Positions 36,969-45,118 of a stretch of 64,000 nucleotides of DNA are shown one piece after another. The stretch is from a virus. A program made the position numbers and the translations under genes. The DNA is taken from the IMG/VR virus record IMGVR_UViG_3300034101_003795, positions 27,953-91,952 of that record; one strand, 5' to 3'. The notes beneath the pieces are model-generated. The model was not told where the DNA came from. It saw only the letters and a list, made by a program, of their open reading frames with translations, and searched no databases. Every line of letters starts with the position of its first letter. Positions within the stretch are counted from its first letter, which is position 1.

Positions 36969-37289
36969 TTATGTTCTTTCAATTCTTTCTTCTAAAGCTT
37001 CTAGAGTTTTACCGAGTGTTGCTATCTGAACTTTTAGTTCGTTCATAACCTCGGTATTTCTTTGTAACATACCAGTTAATGCTGCTTGTGTTTCTTTATT
37101 AATAGCTAGTCTTTCCATGATAAACTGACGATCTTGAAGATATGGAGATTCATTTTTTATCATATCTGAAATATCTTCTCTATTTACTATTTTTCTTCCA
37201 ACGCCAACCCAGAATCCTACTAGCGTAACAATTATACCAAAACAAGCAGTCGCTATTGATTGCCAGAAATGAAGAATGTGTTCATTCAT
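36969..37289 (-). CDS. membrane-anchored coiled-coil protein
   Basis: The 106-residue protein has one N-terminal hydrophobic helix (ATACFGIIVTLVGFWVG, about 13-29) followed by a long heptad-like helix (LTGMLQRNTEVMNELKVQIA). The layout recalls Rz/spanin-like or holin-accessory proteins. It is the first gene after the terminator at 37307-37341. Start ATG 37289 behind AAAGG. Confidence 0.45.
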   Translation of the reverse strand: MNEHILHFWQSIATACFGIIVTLVGFWVGVGRKIVNREDISDMIKNESPYLQDRQFIMERLAINKETQAALTGMLQRNTEVMNELKVQIATLGKTLEALEERIERT

Positions 37290-37306
37290 AGTAGAAGCCT
37301 TTCAAG

Positions 37307-37341
37307 AAAAAAAGTCATCGAACTTTATAGTAAGATGACTT
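37307..37341 (-). terminator. rho-independent terminator after the 184-residue gene
   Basis: AAGTCATC and GATGACTT (8-bp stem, 14-base loop) are followed on the minus strand by a T-run (TTTTTCTTG). This ends the message of the gene at 37381-37935. Confidence 0.75.
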
Positions 37342-37380
37342 GATTTCGGTAAAAAGAATATGATTTATTATAACTAAATA

Positions 37381-37935
37381 TTACCAAATTGATCTTGGTT
37401 TATATGTTGAATTAGGACCAGTATAAAGAGGATTCTTTCCACCAGCCATATAAACAATTTGACCAGGAATAGCTTGGGTTGGAACAGCAGCATTGTCTGT
37501 GCCAGGTGAATCCACAGCATTGGTTGGTTGTGTAGAAAATCTGCCACTATAGATATTCCAGTATCCAGCACGGATAGCGGTTGTTAATCTACGAGTTCTT
37601 AAAGTTTCTAGTTTTTGAATACTTCTGACTAATTCAGGTCTAGCAGCACCAGTCTGTAAGAAAGAGTTGCTTGTTCCTGCTATCAGTATGGAGTATCTTT
37701 TTGCTACTGGTTTTTGGTTATTATATGCAAAAGTACCAGCAGATAAAGCACTGGTTGCATAGTCAACAACTGTTGAAGCAGATGAGATAACTGTTGAAGC
37801 GAATACACTACTATTTGAACGAGCAGCACTAACATTATCTAATAATAAAGATGTGCCAGCCTTGATAACTGCACCACCTTTATTCTTTGTGGATGTATCG
37901 GTTGTTGCTGTACCATTTACTTGCTGAGTTGCCAT
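37381..37935 (-). CDS. self-contained unit encoding a probable abundant virion protein
   Basis: The 184-residue protein is Ala/Ser/Thr-rich in its first half (GTSLLLDNVSAARSNSSVFA), has a basic central stretch (KLETLRTRRLTTAIRAGYWN) and a Pro/Gly-rich C-terminus ending KPRSIW. It has no Cys and no membrane segment. It is the only gene here with a strong AAAAGGAG ribosome site, its own candidate promoter and its own terminator, features typical of an abundant structural or DNA-binding protein. No homologous family is recognised. Confidence 0.5.
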   Translation of the reverse strand: MATQQVNGTATTDTSTKNKGGAVIKAGTSLLLDNVSAARSNSSVFASTVISSASTVVDYATSALSAGTFAYNNQKPVAKRYSILIAGTSNSFLQTGAARPELVRSIQKLETLRTRRLTTAIRAGYWNIYSGRFSTQPTNAVDSPGTDNAAVPTQAIPGQIVYMAGGKNPLYTGPNSTYKPRSIW

Positions 37936-37964
37936 TATTAGCTCCTTTTTGGTGTTATATTAAA

Positions 37965-37992
37965 ATAATACACACAATACGATTGATTTGAA
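37965..37992 (-). promoter_or_regulatory. candidate promoter for the 184-residue gene
   Basis: TTCAAA (37987-37992) and TATTAT (37965-37970) are 16 bases apart, and the start codon follows with AAGGAG in a leader of about 25 bases. The -35 match is only four of six, so the case rests on spacing, position and the downstream terminator. Confidence 0.4.
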
Positions 37993-38002
37993 TTAAAATT
38001 AA

Positions 38003-38656
38003 TTAAGTAGAAAACTCATTAAATAATCTTACACCATTTAGTGTATTTGTCCTAATTTGGTCAATTTTATATTTATTTAATTTTTCTATATGATTTTTAT
38101 TCCAAATATTGCCAGTAAAAATGGTGCTTATTCCTGTTTTTTCTTTGAGCAAAATACTAGCAATAATATTATCATCAATATTATCTATCATATTACCAGT
38201 AGATGGATAGACACTTTTAAGACCAAATTCTTGTATAATATCACAAGCCTTGATTAAAGAATGATGAGTAAAAATTCTATATTCTAGATAGTATGTTATT
38301 GGAATATTATTAATTGCACAAATATCTATATTGCTTTTTATGTCGTTTCTAATTTTATCATATTTTCTATTACTTAATAAATTGTTTTGAATAACTATTT
38401 CTATCTTTTGAGCGCCATTAACTATGGCGTTTTTGACAGCAGAGTTTCTTGATTTAGTATCAGAAAGTCCGTGTGGATAGTCTATAGAATTAGAAACTAT
38501 TATCTGGGTATCTTTAACTAGAGACTTAACTAGTTTAGTATAGAAGTATGGTATAGATATACAATTTATATTTAATGATTGGGCATTTAAAATTTTAACT
38601 TTTATTTCTTCTTCGTCCAAATCAAGATCATAGATGGCATACTCTATATTTTTCAT
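38003..38656 (-). CDS. deoxyribose-phosphate aldolase-like protein lacking the Schiff-base lysine
   Basis: The 217-residue TIM-barrel-like protein follows the DeoC order: SIDYPHGLSDTKSRNSAVKN (56-75, for GfPHG...K..E...A), NGAQKIEIVI (80-89, for GA.EiD.V), a helix, SVYPSTGNM (148-156, for fiKTSTG) and ISTIFTGNI at the end. The Schiff-base lysine position is Tyr150 and the aspartate of the active site is Glu86; the second lysine region is also gone. So it looks like a catalytically altered or dead aldolase. It overlaps the ClpP-like gene by four bases. Confidence 0.6.
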   Translation of the reverse strand: MKNIEYAIYDLDLDEEEIKVKILNAQSLNINCISIPYFYTKLVKSLVKDTQIIVSNSIDYPHGLSDTKSRNSAVKNAIVNGAQKIEIVIQNNLLSNRKYDKIRNDIKSNIDICAINNIPITYYLEYRIFTHHSLIKACDIIQEFGLKSVYPSTGNMIDNIDDNIIASILLKEKTGISTIFTGNIWNKNHIEKLNKYKIDQIRTNTLNGVRLFNEFST

Positions 38657-39333
38657 TGTTTTTTAATTATTGTTTTTAAGTAGTCTATATTTGGATACTT
38701 TTTACTACCCAGTATACCATCTGCAAAACCATAATGAACTGCTTCGTCAGCAGTTAAAATCCAATCTCTCTTTGTTGCTAATTGAGTAACGATATGTTTG
38801 CGAACAATCATTCTCTTCCAATTTTTTTCTTTGGCTATTCTACTACTAATACACTTTTCAGTGAATATTTCTATCATCTTTTCGCTCTCTTTTTCACTCC
38901 ACTGAACCATACTTAGGGCCGCTTTATGTTCATTATCAATACTTAATGATCCATAATGGATTAAAAAATTAGTATTAGGAGTTAATATTCTTAAATCAGC
39001 AGCTTGTAATAAAACACTACTACTAGATTCTACTTTTGCATATGCTATTATAGCAACTTTGCTTTTGCTTGCTTTTATAGTATCATATATGCCTAAACAA
39101 TCCTGCCAATCGCCACCAGGAAGATGCATATGAACAACTATTGGTTCTAGAGATATAAGATTTAAATATCTTAAATTTTTTTCAAATGTTATTGCTGATC
39201 TATAATCAACACCAACTTCTTCAGAGTCCGCAAAATGAGAATGTAAGTATAGTTCTCTATTTTTAATATCTATATTATAGTTATGAAGAAGAGTGAGATC
39301 CACATCTGTTTCTTTGTTCTCTGTTTGGGTCAT
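38653..39333 (-). CDS. ClpP-like serine protease
   Basis: Of 226 residues, HMHLPGGDWQDCLGIYDTI (68-86) corresponds to the ClpP 'iNSPGG....g.aIyD.i' motif. The nucleophile region is AKVESSSSVLLQAADLRILT (99-118, Ser at 104-106) and the His is in FLIHYGS (123-129). The Ser-His pair is present; the Asp is not obvious. It could mature capsid proteins or act as a free protease ring. Unlike housekeeping ClpP, an ATPase partner is not adjacent. Confidence 0.75.
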   Translation of the reverse strand: MTQTENKETDVDLTLLHNYNIDIKNRELYLHSHFADSEEVGVDYRSAITFEKNLRYLNLISLEPIVVHMHLPGGDWQDCLGIYDTIKASKSKVAIIAYAKVESSSSVLLQAADLRILTPNTNFLIHYGSLSIDNEHKAALSMVQWSEKESEKMIEIFTEKCISSRIAKEKNWKRMIVRKHIVTQLATKRDWILTADEAVHYGFADGILGSKKYPNIDYLKTIIKKQ

Positions 39334-39755
39334 TTGATATACTCATATATGTTTGAGTTTATTTTTCTCATTACTTCAGAGTCACTAAACGCTTTGCCAA
39401 TAGCAATCCTAAATCTATATCTAGTGAATACATCTAATGTCTCAACACCTTCAGTATCTTCTATAATATCAACAATATTATTTGTTATGGTAAAATTAGA
39501 ATGACCGGTCCAGAAATTAAAAATTTTACCAGATGCGGTAAATTCATTATATGGAATAGCTCCCATAGGAGTTATTAATATTTTACATTTGACTTCTTTA
39601 CTATTTGTACTTATAGTACTATCGTCTTCTTCGTATGGATTATATATTTCTTCATCGTCTGGTTGTTCAGTAATTGAAGGGTGGTCCTGCTCATCTTCAT
39701 CACTACCAAAAGGATCTCTCCATTTTTCCCATACGATAGTATATGATTTTTTCAT
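39330..39755 (-). CDS. conserved phage protein, acidic N-terminus
   Basis: The 141-residue protein has a long acidic stretch (DEDEQDHPSITEQPDDEEIY) and a conserved-looking domain VKCKILITPMGAIPYNEFT...FNFWTGHSNF...RYRFRIAIGKAF. Proteins with the latter pattern occur in environmental phages without known function. It overlaps the ClpP-like gene by four bases. Confidence 0.45.
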   Translation of the reverse strand: MKKSYTIVWEKWRDPFGSDEDEQDHPSITEQPDDEEIYNPYEEDDSTISTNSKEVKCKILITPMGAIPYNEFTASGKIFNFWTGHSNFTITNNIVDIIEDTEGVETLDVFTRYRFRIAIGKAFSDSEVMRKINSNIYEYIK

Positions 39756-40141
39756 TTTGATATGTGTTTAGTAAATACTTCTGTAGGATAGATGAAAGCT
39801 TTTTCAAATTTTGGTTTTCTTTTTTGTTTTTCTATAATAGACCAAAAAGTAACAATATTGTCAATTAATAAATTATTATTTTCTTTTTTTATCTGGTTTA
39901 TTAAAATATCTAATATTTGTTTTTTTAATTTGCCGCTATTGAGTATGTGAAAAAACTCCGCACATTTTTCAGAATACTCTACAATGTCATGATCTATTGC
40001 TTTGTTAGCATCGTCGATAAAAACAGACACATCTATTCCTGAATTTTTATTAAGAGAAATAATAACATCTATAATAGATTCGTCTTTTTTAGATTCTGTT
40101 TTCTTTTTTGGATATAGAAAATTTTTAATATAATTAATCAT
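39752..40141 (-). CDS. hypothetical protein
   Basis: The 129-residue protein is Lys/Ile/Asn-rich and helical (KCAEFFHILNSGKLKKQILD). Four-base overlaps with both neighbours indicate co-translation with the sigma-like factor group. No motif recognised. Confidence 0.4.
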   Translation of the reverse strand: MINYIKNFLYPKKKTESKKDESIIDVIISLNKNSGIDVSVFIDDANKAIDHDIVEYSEKCAEFFHILNSGKLKKQILDILINQIKKENNNLLIDNIVTFWSIIEKQKRKPKFEKAFIYPTEVFTKHISK

Positions 40142-40563
40142 AATATGCTTTTTTGTACTGTCGTGTCGATAAGAGCAAAAATTGGATTATCTATTTTTTC
40201 GTCTAGAGTATAGTCAAACTTTGTCCAAAATAATTTAGATGTTGACTTTTTATTAGTTATAACGCCACATAGTAAAAATAAATCATTATCAAGATCAAAA
40301 ATATTATTGTCTATTTTCTTGACATATTCAAGGAGTATATCATTTTGAATATCTATATATGATATAATAACTTCTTCAATAAATTTGACTATACCAGTAT
40401 CAAACATATTTTTAACATTATATTTGATTTCATTAATCATCACTCTGGGAGTTGATATTTCTGAATAAGGTAATACGATATTGTTTTTATCTGTTGATAA
40501 TATATAATTTTCGTTTTTATTTATATCGCTACTTATTATATTAAAAAACGTATATAGTTTCAT
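40138..40563 (-). CDS. hypothetical protein
   Basis: The 141-residue protein mixes beta strands and helices (LPYSEISTPRVMINEIKYNV, then KFIEEVIISYIDIQNDILLE) and has no recognisable site. It overlaps the sigma-like gene by four bases. Confidence 0.4.
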   Translation of the reverse strand: MKLYTFFNIISSDINKNENYILSTDKNNIVLPYSEISTPRVMINEIKYNVKNMFDTGIVKFIEEVIISYIDIQNDILLEYVKKIDNNIFDLDNDLFLLCGVITNKKSTSKLFWTKFDYTLDEKIDNPIFALIDTTVQKSIL

Positions 40564-41198
40564 ACTAACTCTCTTATCTTTTTAATTGAAGACTTTATGC
40601 TTTGTCTGATAGCCTCTCTTGTAACATCATATTTTTCTCCAATTTTTTCTAGAGTATAGTTCTCTAAAAAGTATAATTTAATATGGTCTTTTTGTTTGTC
40701 TGTGAGAATATCAGAATTAAGAAGCTCATTGACAAGACCACATGTAGTATTATTTTCTTCTTCTTTTATAAGAATATCAATAGGATCTTTTTGTTTTTGA
40801 TCAGAAATAAGTTCTGTCAATAACGCATCTTCGTCAGATAAACTAAAAGAGGACATAGAGAATGATCTCTTTTTACTTTTATTTAATTTATATTTTTTAG
40901 TAATATATGTTTTAATAGCCCAAATAGCACATTGATTTCTATAAGAATACAATGTTTTATTTTGCTTTTTTTCGTCGCTCTTTTCCCATCTCCAATCACC
41001 CATCATTATAGCATTAGCAACGAACGATACAGCATCCTCATTCTTTAGCATTTCTTTGGATAGTCCAGAAAAAAATGTTGGTGCTAATTTTGCTATAATT
41101 TTTTGAGATAAGTTCAAATAAAAATCTAGGGATTCAAATTGAATACCTGAATGATCTTTATATTTAATCTTCTGTTTACCAATTGATGGTATAATCAT
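40560..41198 (-). CDS. sigma-70-like transcription factor
   Basis: The 212-residue protein has a C-terminal region-4-like helix-turn-helix (LTDKQKDHIKLYFLENYTL, then EKIGEKYDVTREAIRQSIKS from about 177). It also has an N-terminal region-2-like stretch with RWEKSDEKKQNKTLYSYRNQ and CAIWAIKTYI. This is the layout of short phage sigma factors such as T4 gp55-type late factors. It probably directs host RNA polymerase to late promoters. Its ribosome site is AAAGGA. A lone TTGACA at 41256-41261 lies upstream but with a poor -10. Confidence 0.65.
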   Translation of the reverse strand: MIIPSIGKQKIKYKDHSGIQFESLDFYLNLSQKIIAKLAPTFFSGLSKEMLKNEDAVSFVANAIMMGDWRWEKSDEKKQNKTLYSYRNQCAIWAIKTYITKKYKLNKSKKRSFSMSSFSLSDEDALLTELISDQKQKDPIDILIKEEENNTTCGLVNELLNSDILTDKQKDHIKLYFLENYTLEKIGEKYDVTREAIRQSIKSSIKKIRELV

Positions 41199-41249
41199 AC
41201 TTTTTGTCCTTTTAAATAATGTCCTAAAAATCTTTTATTAACCGTTAAA

Positions 41250-41732
41250 TCAGTCTGTCAATTTTTTCCACTGTTTTGGAGCTGGTCTATCTTTATCCCC
41301 AGGCTTTGCTGGACGATATTTCTTACCTTCTTTTTCTTTTTTCTTGCGAATATTTTCCCATAAACCAGGTAGATTCTTTGCTGCCTCCGCTCCTTCAGTA
41401 TCGGTTTCAGTTTCTCCGAACATGAGGAAATTGTGGATGGTAACCATATAATCTTCTGTTAATGCGATTTTACCCTGTAGCCAACTCTCTGTCAAGCCTT
41501 CTTTAACTGATGGATTTTCTAATGCATCTACTATTGCTTGTGCATGTTTAGCAATTGACATTATTGAGCCTAAACTCATTTGATAAAAATCATATTTATA
41601 TTCCATAAGTTCCATTTCTGGAGATTCTACTTCCATATCTTCAACTTTGGTAAAATCACCATCTTCAGCTTTCGATATTTTCTTACTAACTGTTTCATTA
41701 ACAGAATTTAAAATATCATGAATACGATCCAT
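41250..41732 (-). CDS. conserved helical phage protein
   Basis: The 160-residue protein is mainly helical: ELMEYKYDFYQMSLGSIMSI near 41-60, IAKHAQAIVDALEN and a LQGKIALTEDYMVTIHNFLM helix. It has a basic tail ENIRKKKEKEGKKYRPAKPG. Similar helical proteins with this tail recur near structural genes in large phages. A capsid or assembly role is possible but not shown. Confidence 0.45.
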   Translation of the reverse strand: MDRIHDILNSVNETVSKKISKAEDGDFTKVEDMEVESPEMELMEYKYDFYQMSLGSIMSIAKHAQAIVDALENPSVKEGLTESWLQGKIALTEDYMVTIHNFLMFGETETDTEGAEAAKNLPGLWENIRKKKEKEGKKYRPAKPGDKDRPAPKQWKKLTD

Positions 41733-41762
41733 ATTGCACCTCTATATGATGTTAATAAATAT

Positions 41763-42272
41763 TTACCATGATTTACATGCCCAATATCTTGCTTTCCATT
41801 TTGGGCCAGGAGTTTCACATCTCATTCTTGCTCTAAAACTTTTTCGTCTAGCAGGAATATCTTTCTTGATTTCCATATTAGGATCACCAAAGTTAACCTT
41901 AACTACATTTCCACTTTCATTTTTTACATAAACACTAAACTTTTTAGGGCCATCTGGAGTTCTAAATGGTTTATTTAATGTCACTTTGCGACCATTTTTT
42001 TCTGCTGCTATGACTTTACCATCTTCATCATATATCTCCTGTGCTTCAATTTCCCAAATAAACTCATCCCATTCATCATCCCAAGAACAATTTTTAGCAA
42101 ATAATTCATCATGAACTTCTTCAATTAAATTACCTTTTGTTCTTGTTTGACCTAAACATATTGCAACTCTTTGTTTAGAATCTGGATAATCCTTTTTCAT
42201 TACTTCACTACTCATGCAGCGACTAACAAATTTTTCTTTATTTTCGTTTGATTTTTTTGATGGTATTGGCAT
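41763..42272 (-). CDS. conserved phage protein with DUF-like head-associated domain
   Basis: The 169-residue protein begins PIPSKKSNENKEKFVSRCMS...YPDSKQRVAICLGQ and ends in VTLNKPFRTPDGPKKFSVYV...GDPNMEIKKDIPARRKSFRA...GPKWKARYWACKSW. Both segments recur together or apart in phage proteins located near prohead protease or portal genes. Lysine-rich beta content suggests a structural or assembly role, and no enzymatic site is seen. Confidence 0.5.
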   Translation of the reverse strand: MPIPSKKSNENKEKFVSRCMSSEVMKKDYPDSKQRVAICLGQTRTKGNLIEEVHDELFAKNCSWDDEWDEFIWEIEAQEIYDEDGKVIAAEKNGRKVTLNKPFRTPDGPKKFSVYVKNESGNVVKVNFGDPNMEIKKDIPARRKSFRARMRCETPGPKWKARYWACKSW

Positions 42273-42274
42273 AA

Positions 42275-43351
42275 TTAATTTCCATAGAGATCGTTATAAA
42301 TAATATTAGCTGTATTTGTCCAAGTATATTGTTTGGCCGTATTAAATCCGTTTATATTATCTTTGATATTATTATTATACACGAACCTCATATGTTCAAC
42401 CAATTGTTCTATCTGTCTATCTCCAAGATCAGCCCATTTTCCATAACCATCAAAAAACTTATCATCTTGTGCTTCTGTTAAGTTATCAATATCTACTAGA
42501 TAAGAATTATCTTTAGTCGCATATTCTGTATGAGCAGAGTAATTGGTTAGAATAACAGGCTTGTTCATAGCCATAACTTCCATAACTTCATTATTCCATC
42601 CTTCTGCTCTTGCTGGAAAAACAGCACAATCTGATAACGAAATAATACCAGCTAAATCTGAATGATTAGGTAGTCTCGGTAGGATTCTAATCTTTTTACC
42701 AAGCTTACTATTTAGATACATCTTAGCCCATTTTTCATTGTCTTCTTGAGATAAGAAAGGATTATGATTAACCATCCACAACTCAACGTCATCAGCTTCT
42801 GTAAACGCATTATTAAATGCTTCTAATAAAATATCATGTCCTTTTCTAAGTTCCCATTTTCCAATATTAATAAATACGTAGCTATTATTCTCTTTTTTCA
42901 TAGGTGGTTTGGCATGAATATTGAATATATTATGATTAACCCCTAAAGGAGAAATGATAATATTTGTTGTAACACCATTGTTTAATAGTATATCTTTTGC
43001 CCATTTTGAAGCAACAAAGACAGTATCTGTACAATTAATCATGTGTGTCTCTAATGGTTTCAACCTATCAATTTCAAAGAATGTAAGGGCTCCATATTTA
43101 CCTTTACCAATCCTAGTAGCTAAATCATATTGATGCCATATTTTCAGATATGGTGAATTTGGATCATAATTAATTATTTTATTAGTATCTTCTACAATAG
43201 ATTTTTTATCGTCTTCACTATCTAACGATACTGAACCACCTATTGGAAATAGTGTTATATCAAGTTTAGGTCTAAGTTCTTTATAAATATTTAATGAGGT
43301 TATACCGTACCCTGTTAATCCAAGCGGACAATTTAAATTAAGTTTTTGCAT
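42275..43351 (-). CDS. GT4-family glycosyltransferase
   Basis: The 358-residue GT-B protein has NCPLGLTGYGITSLNIYKEL at the start, a linker with TVFVASKWAKDILLNNG, GKWELRKGHDILLEAF near 168 and the donor site CAVFPARAEGWNNEVMEVMA near 244-263 followed by KPVILTN. I place the start at ATG 43351, nine bases after AGGA; an ATG two codons upstream is too close to the ribosome site. It overlaps guaC by 14 bases. Likely substrate is a nucleotide sugar from the cluster. Confidence 0.75.
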   Translation of the reverse strand: MQKLNLNCPLGLTGYGITSLNIYKELRPKLDITLFPIGGSVSLDSEDDKKSIVEDTNKIINYDPNSPYLKIWHQYDLATRIGKGKYGALTFFEIDRLKPLETHMINCTDTVFVASKWAKDILLNNGVTTNIIISPLGVNHNIFNIHAKPPMKKENNSYVFINIGKWELRKGHDILLEAFNNAFTEADDVELWMVNHNPFLSQEDNEKWAKMYLNSKLGKKIRILPRLPNHSDLAGIISLSDCAVFPARAEGWNNEVMEVMAMNKPVILTNYSAHTEYATKDNSYLVDIDNLTEAQDDKFFDGYGKWADLGDRQIEQLVEHMRFVYNNNIKDNINGFNTAKQYTWTNTANIIYNDLYGN

Positions 43352-44474
43352 TTTCATAAATCCTATTGTGTGTGTCGTTTACTAAAATAAATGTTGTTTT
43401 TTTACCGAAGTCTTTAATTTTATCGGCCCCAATATATGTGCAAGCACTACGAAGTCCTCCACAAATATCTGATATAATATATTCTGCTGGGCCTTTATAT
43501 GCAACGGTAACTGATTTACCTTCTGCTGTTCTATATTTTGCTACTCCATTATGATGTTTATTCATAGCGTCTAATGAACTCATTCCATAATATTTTAAAG
43601 AAATTTTTCTTTTTATGTTATCGTTTTCTGGATCTACAGGTTGCCAAAAACCAGGAGAGCAAGATCCTGCTTCAACTAAATATTCATATTTCCATTCTCC
43701 TTCACACTCATCTGTACCAGCAAATATGCTGCCTAGCATAACAAAATCAGCATTTCCACCAAATGCTTTGCAAATATCTCCCACTACTTTACAGCCTCCA
43801 TCAGAGCAAACGTGTCCACCAAGACCATGAGCAGCGTCTGTACATTCCATCACAGCACTTAATTGAGGGTATCCCACGCCAGTTTTTAAACGGGTGGTAC
43901 ATACACTACCCGAACCTATACCAACCTTGACTATATCGACCTTGCCATGAATTATTAATTCTTCTGTCATTTCTGGAGTAACCACGTTTCCAGCCATAAT
44001 GATAATTTCTTCATATAGTTTACGAATATTACTTATTATTTTTACAAATTGTTCTGTATATCCATTTGCAACATCGATACAAATATTAGGCAATGGATAA
44101 TTAAATTTTCTTATTTGATTAAATACTTCTGTTAATTTCTCTAAGTCCTTTTGTCCAGTCCCAACAGAATAGAAAACTAAATCTTTGTTAACAATACTAG
44201 GGTCAGTATAAAAAGCAACATATTCATTTATCTTATAGTGCTTATGTAAGCAGGTTATGGTCTGATGTTTACATAGAGACTCAGCCATATTAAATGTTCC
44301 AACAGTATCCATATTAGCAACCATAATAGGAACACATAATAGTTCTCTTGTAGAATACTTAAAAGAAAAATTCCTATTCAAACATACTTCTGATCGACTA
44401 TTAAGTGTTGATCTTTTTGGGCGAATAAGAACATCATCAAAATCTAGTTTAATCTCATTAATTATTTTTTGCAT
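43338..44474 (-). CDS. guaC: GMP reductase
   Basis: The 378-residue barrel enzyme has LDFDDVLIRPKRSTLNSRSE near 10-29, the catalytic Cys loop GIGSGSVCTTR near 186, GVGYPQLSAVMECTDAAHG, CSDGGCKVVGDICKAFGG and ADFVMLGSIFAG. These distinguish GMP reductase from IMP dehydrogenase, and no CBS domains are present. It converts GMP to IMP with NADPH, recycling guanine nucleotides or drawing down GTP. The gene overlaps the deoxyribosyltransferase-like gene by 17 bases. Confidence 0.88.
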   Translation of the reverse strand: MQKIINEIKLDFDDVLIRPKRSTLNSRSEVCLNRNFSFKYSTRELLCVPIMVANMDTVGTFNMAESLCKHQTITCLHKHYKINEYVAFYTDPSIVNKDLVFYSVGTGQKDLEKLTEVFNQIRKFNYPLPNICIDVANGYTEQFVKIISNIRKLYEEIIIMAGNVVTPEMTEELIIHGKVDIVKVGIGSGSVCTTRLKTGVGYPQLSAVMECTDAAHGLGGHVCSDGGCKVVGDICKAFGGNADFVMLGSIFAGTDECEGEWKYEYLVEAGSCSPGFWQPVDPENDNIKRKISLKYYGMSSLDAMNKHHNGVAKYRTAEGKSVTVAYKGPAEYIISDICGGLRSACTYIGADKIKDFGKKTTFILVNDTHNRIYENAKT

Positions 44475-44997
44475 CGAAAAAGTACCATCTATTAAAAGTA
44501 TTAATTTTTGAATTTGTATTTATATATTTAAGATATGATTTAATTTCATCCCATGAAGAAAAAATCATTTCATGAGGAATAGTTCCAAATAGCCAATCTG
44601 GTGATCTATGTTTGCCTTGAACCATATGAATCAATATTGGTTTTTTTTGTCGATTACCCCAAAAAATTTCTTCATATGTGCCACAAGGATGTATATCGAG
44701 ATCAAGATTTACGATTAAAAAATCACTAATATCCACTAGTCTAAGATCAACAGATCGTATAGTTTTCATTAAGTCTGATAGTTCAGAATATTTTTGATCT
44801 TTTTTAAGTTGTTGTTTTAATAGCTGTGTTTTTTCATCTTCTAATCCTATTGTGCTTGGCTTTTTGATGGGATTAAAGACAATAACGCCTAAATCTTGAA
44901 GAAAAGGAGTTATGCTATCTCTCCAGCCATTTCCTCTGTCTGCTACTCTATCCATAGCACCAGCCAGATAAACTCTTTGATTTTGAAGACGTTTCAT
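44458..44997 (-). CDS. nucleoside 2-deoxyribosyltransferase-like protein
   Basis: From ATG 44997 the 179-residue protein begins KRLQNQRVYLAGAMDRVADR...GWRDSITPFLQDLGVIVFNP. A later DISDFLIVNLD is followed by HPCGTYEEIFWGNRQKKPIL, in which Glu of GTYEE sits where the catalytic nucleophile lies in this family. It may exchange bases between deoxynucleosides or hydrolyse deoxynucleotides. An ATG at 45030 is another possible start. It lies between GMP reductase and the aminotransferase-like gene, suggesting nucleotide-pool control. Confidence 0.65.
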   Translation of the reverse strand: MKRLQNQRVYLAGAMDRVADRGNGWRDSITPFLQDLGVIVFNPIKKPSTIGLEDEKTQLLKQQLKKDQKYSELSDLMKTIRSVDLRLVDISDFLIVNLDLDIHPCGTYEEIFWGNRQKKPILIHMVQGKHRSPDWLFGTIPHEMIFSSWDEIKSYLKYINTNSKINTFNRWYFFDAKNN

Positions 44998-45047
44998 TAA
45001 TATATTTAAAAAAGAAAACAACAGAGACATAATGGTGTCGCACAATA

Positions 45048-45075
45048 ATTATAGTCAACACGAAGAAAAATGCAA
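45048..45075 (-). promoter_or_regulatory. promoter for the deoxyribosyltransferase-like gene
   Basis: TTGCAT (45070-45075) and TATAAT (45048-45053) are spaced by 16 bases in the gap after the aminotransferase-like gene. Transcription would begin near 45041, before both candidate start codons. Confidence 0.65.
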
Positions 45076-45101
45076 TGATCTCTTGTTTTGCGTTTTACGA
45101 T

Positions 45102-45118
45102 TAATAAAAAATTTATTA
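45102..45118 (-). terminator. weak A+T hairpin after the aminotransferase-like gene
   Basis: TAATAAA and TTTATTA form a 7-bp stem with a three-base loop at the gene end. No G+C pairs are present, so termination is doubtful. Confidence 0.25.

Noticed and set aside
41235-41261. Promoter for the sigma-like gene (TTGACA with TAATAA)
   Set aside because: Spacer is only 15 and the -10 is poor; the TTGACA overlaps the end of the preceding gene's coding sequence (KLTD).
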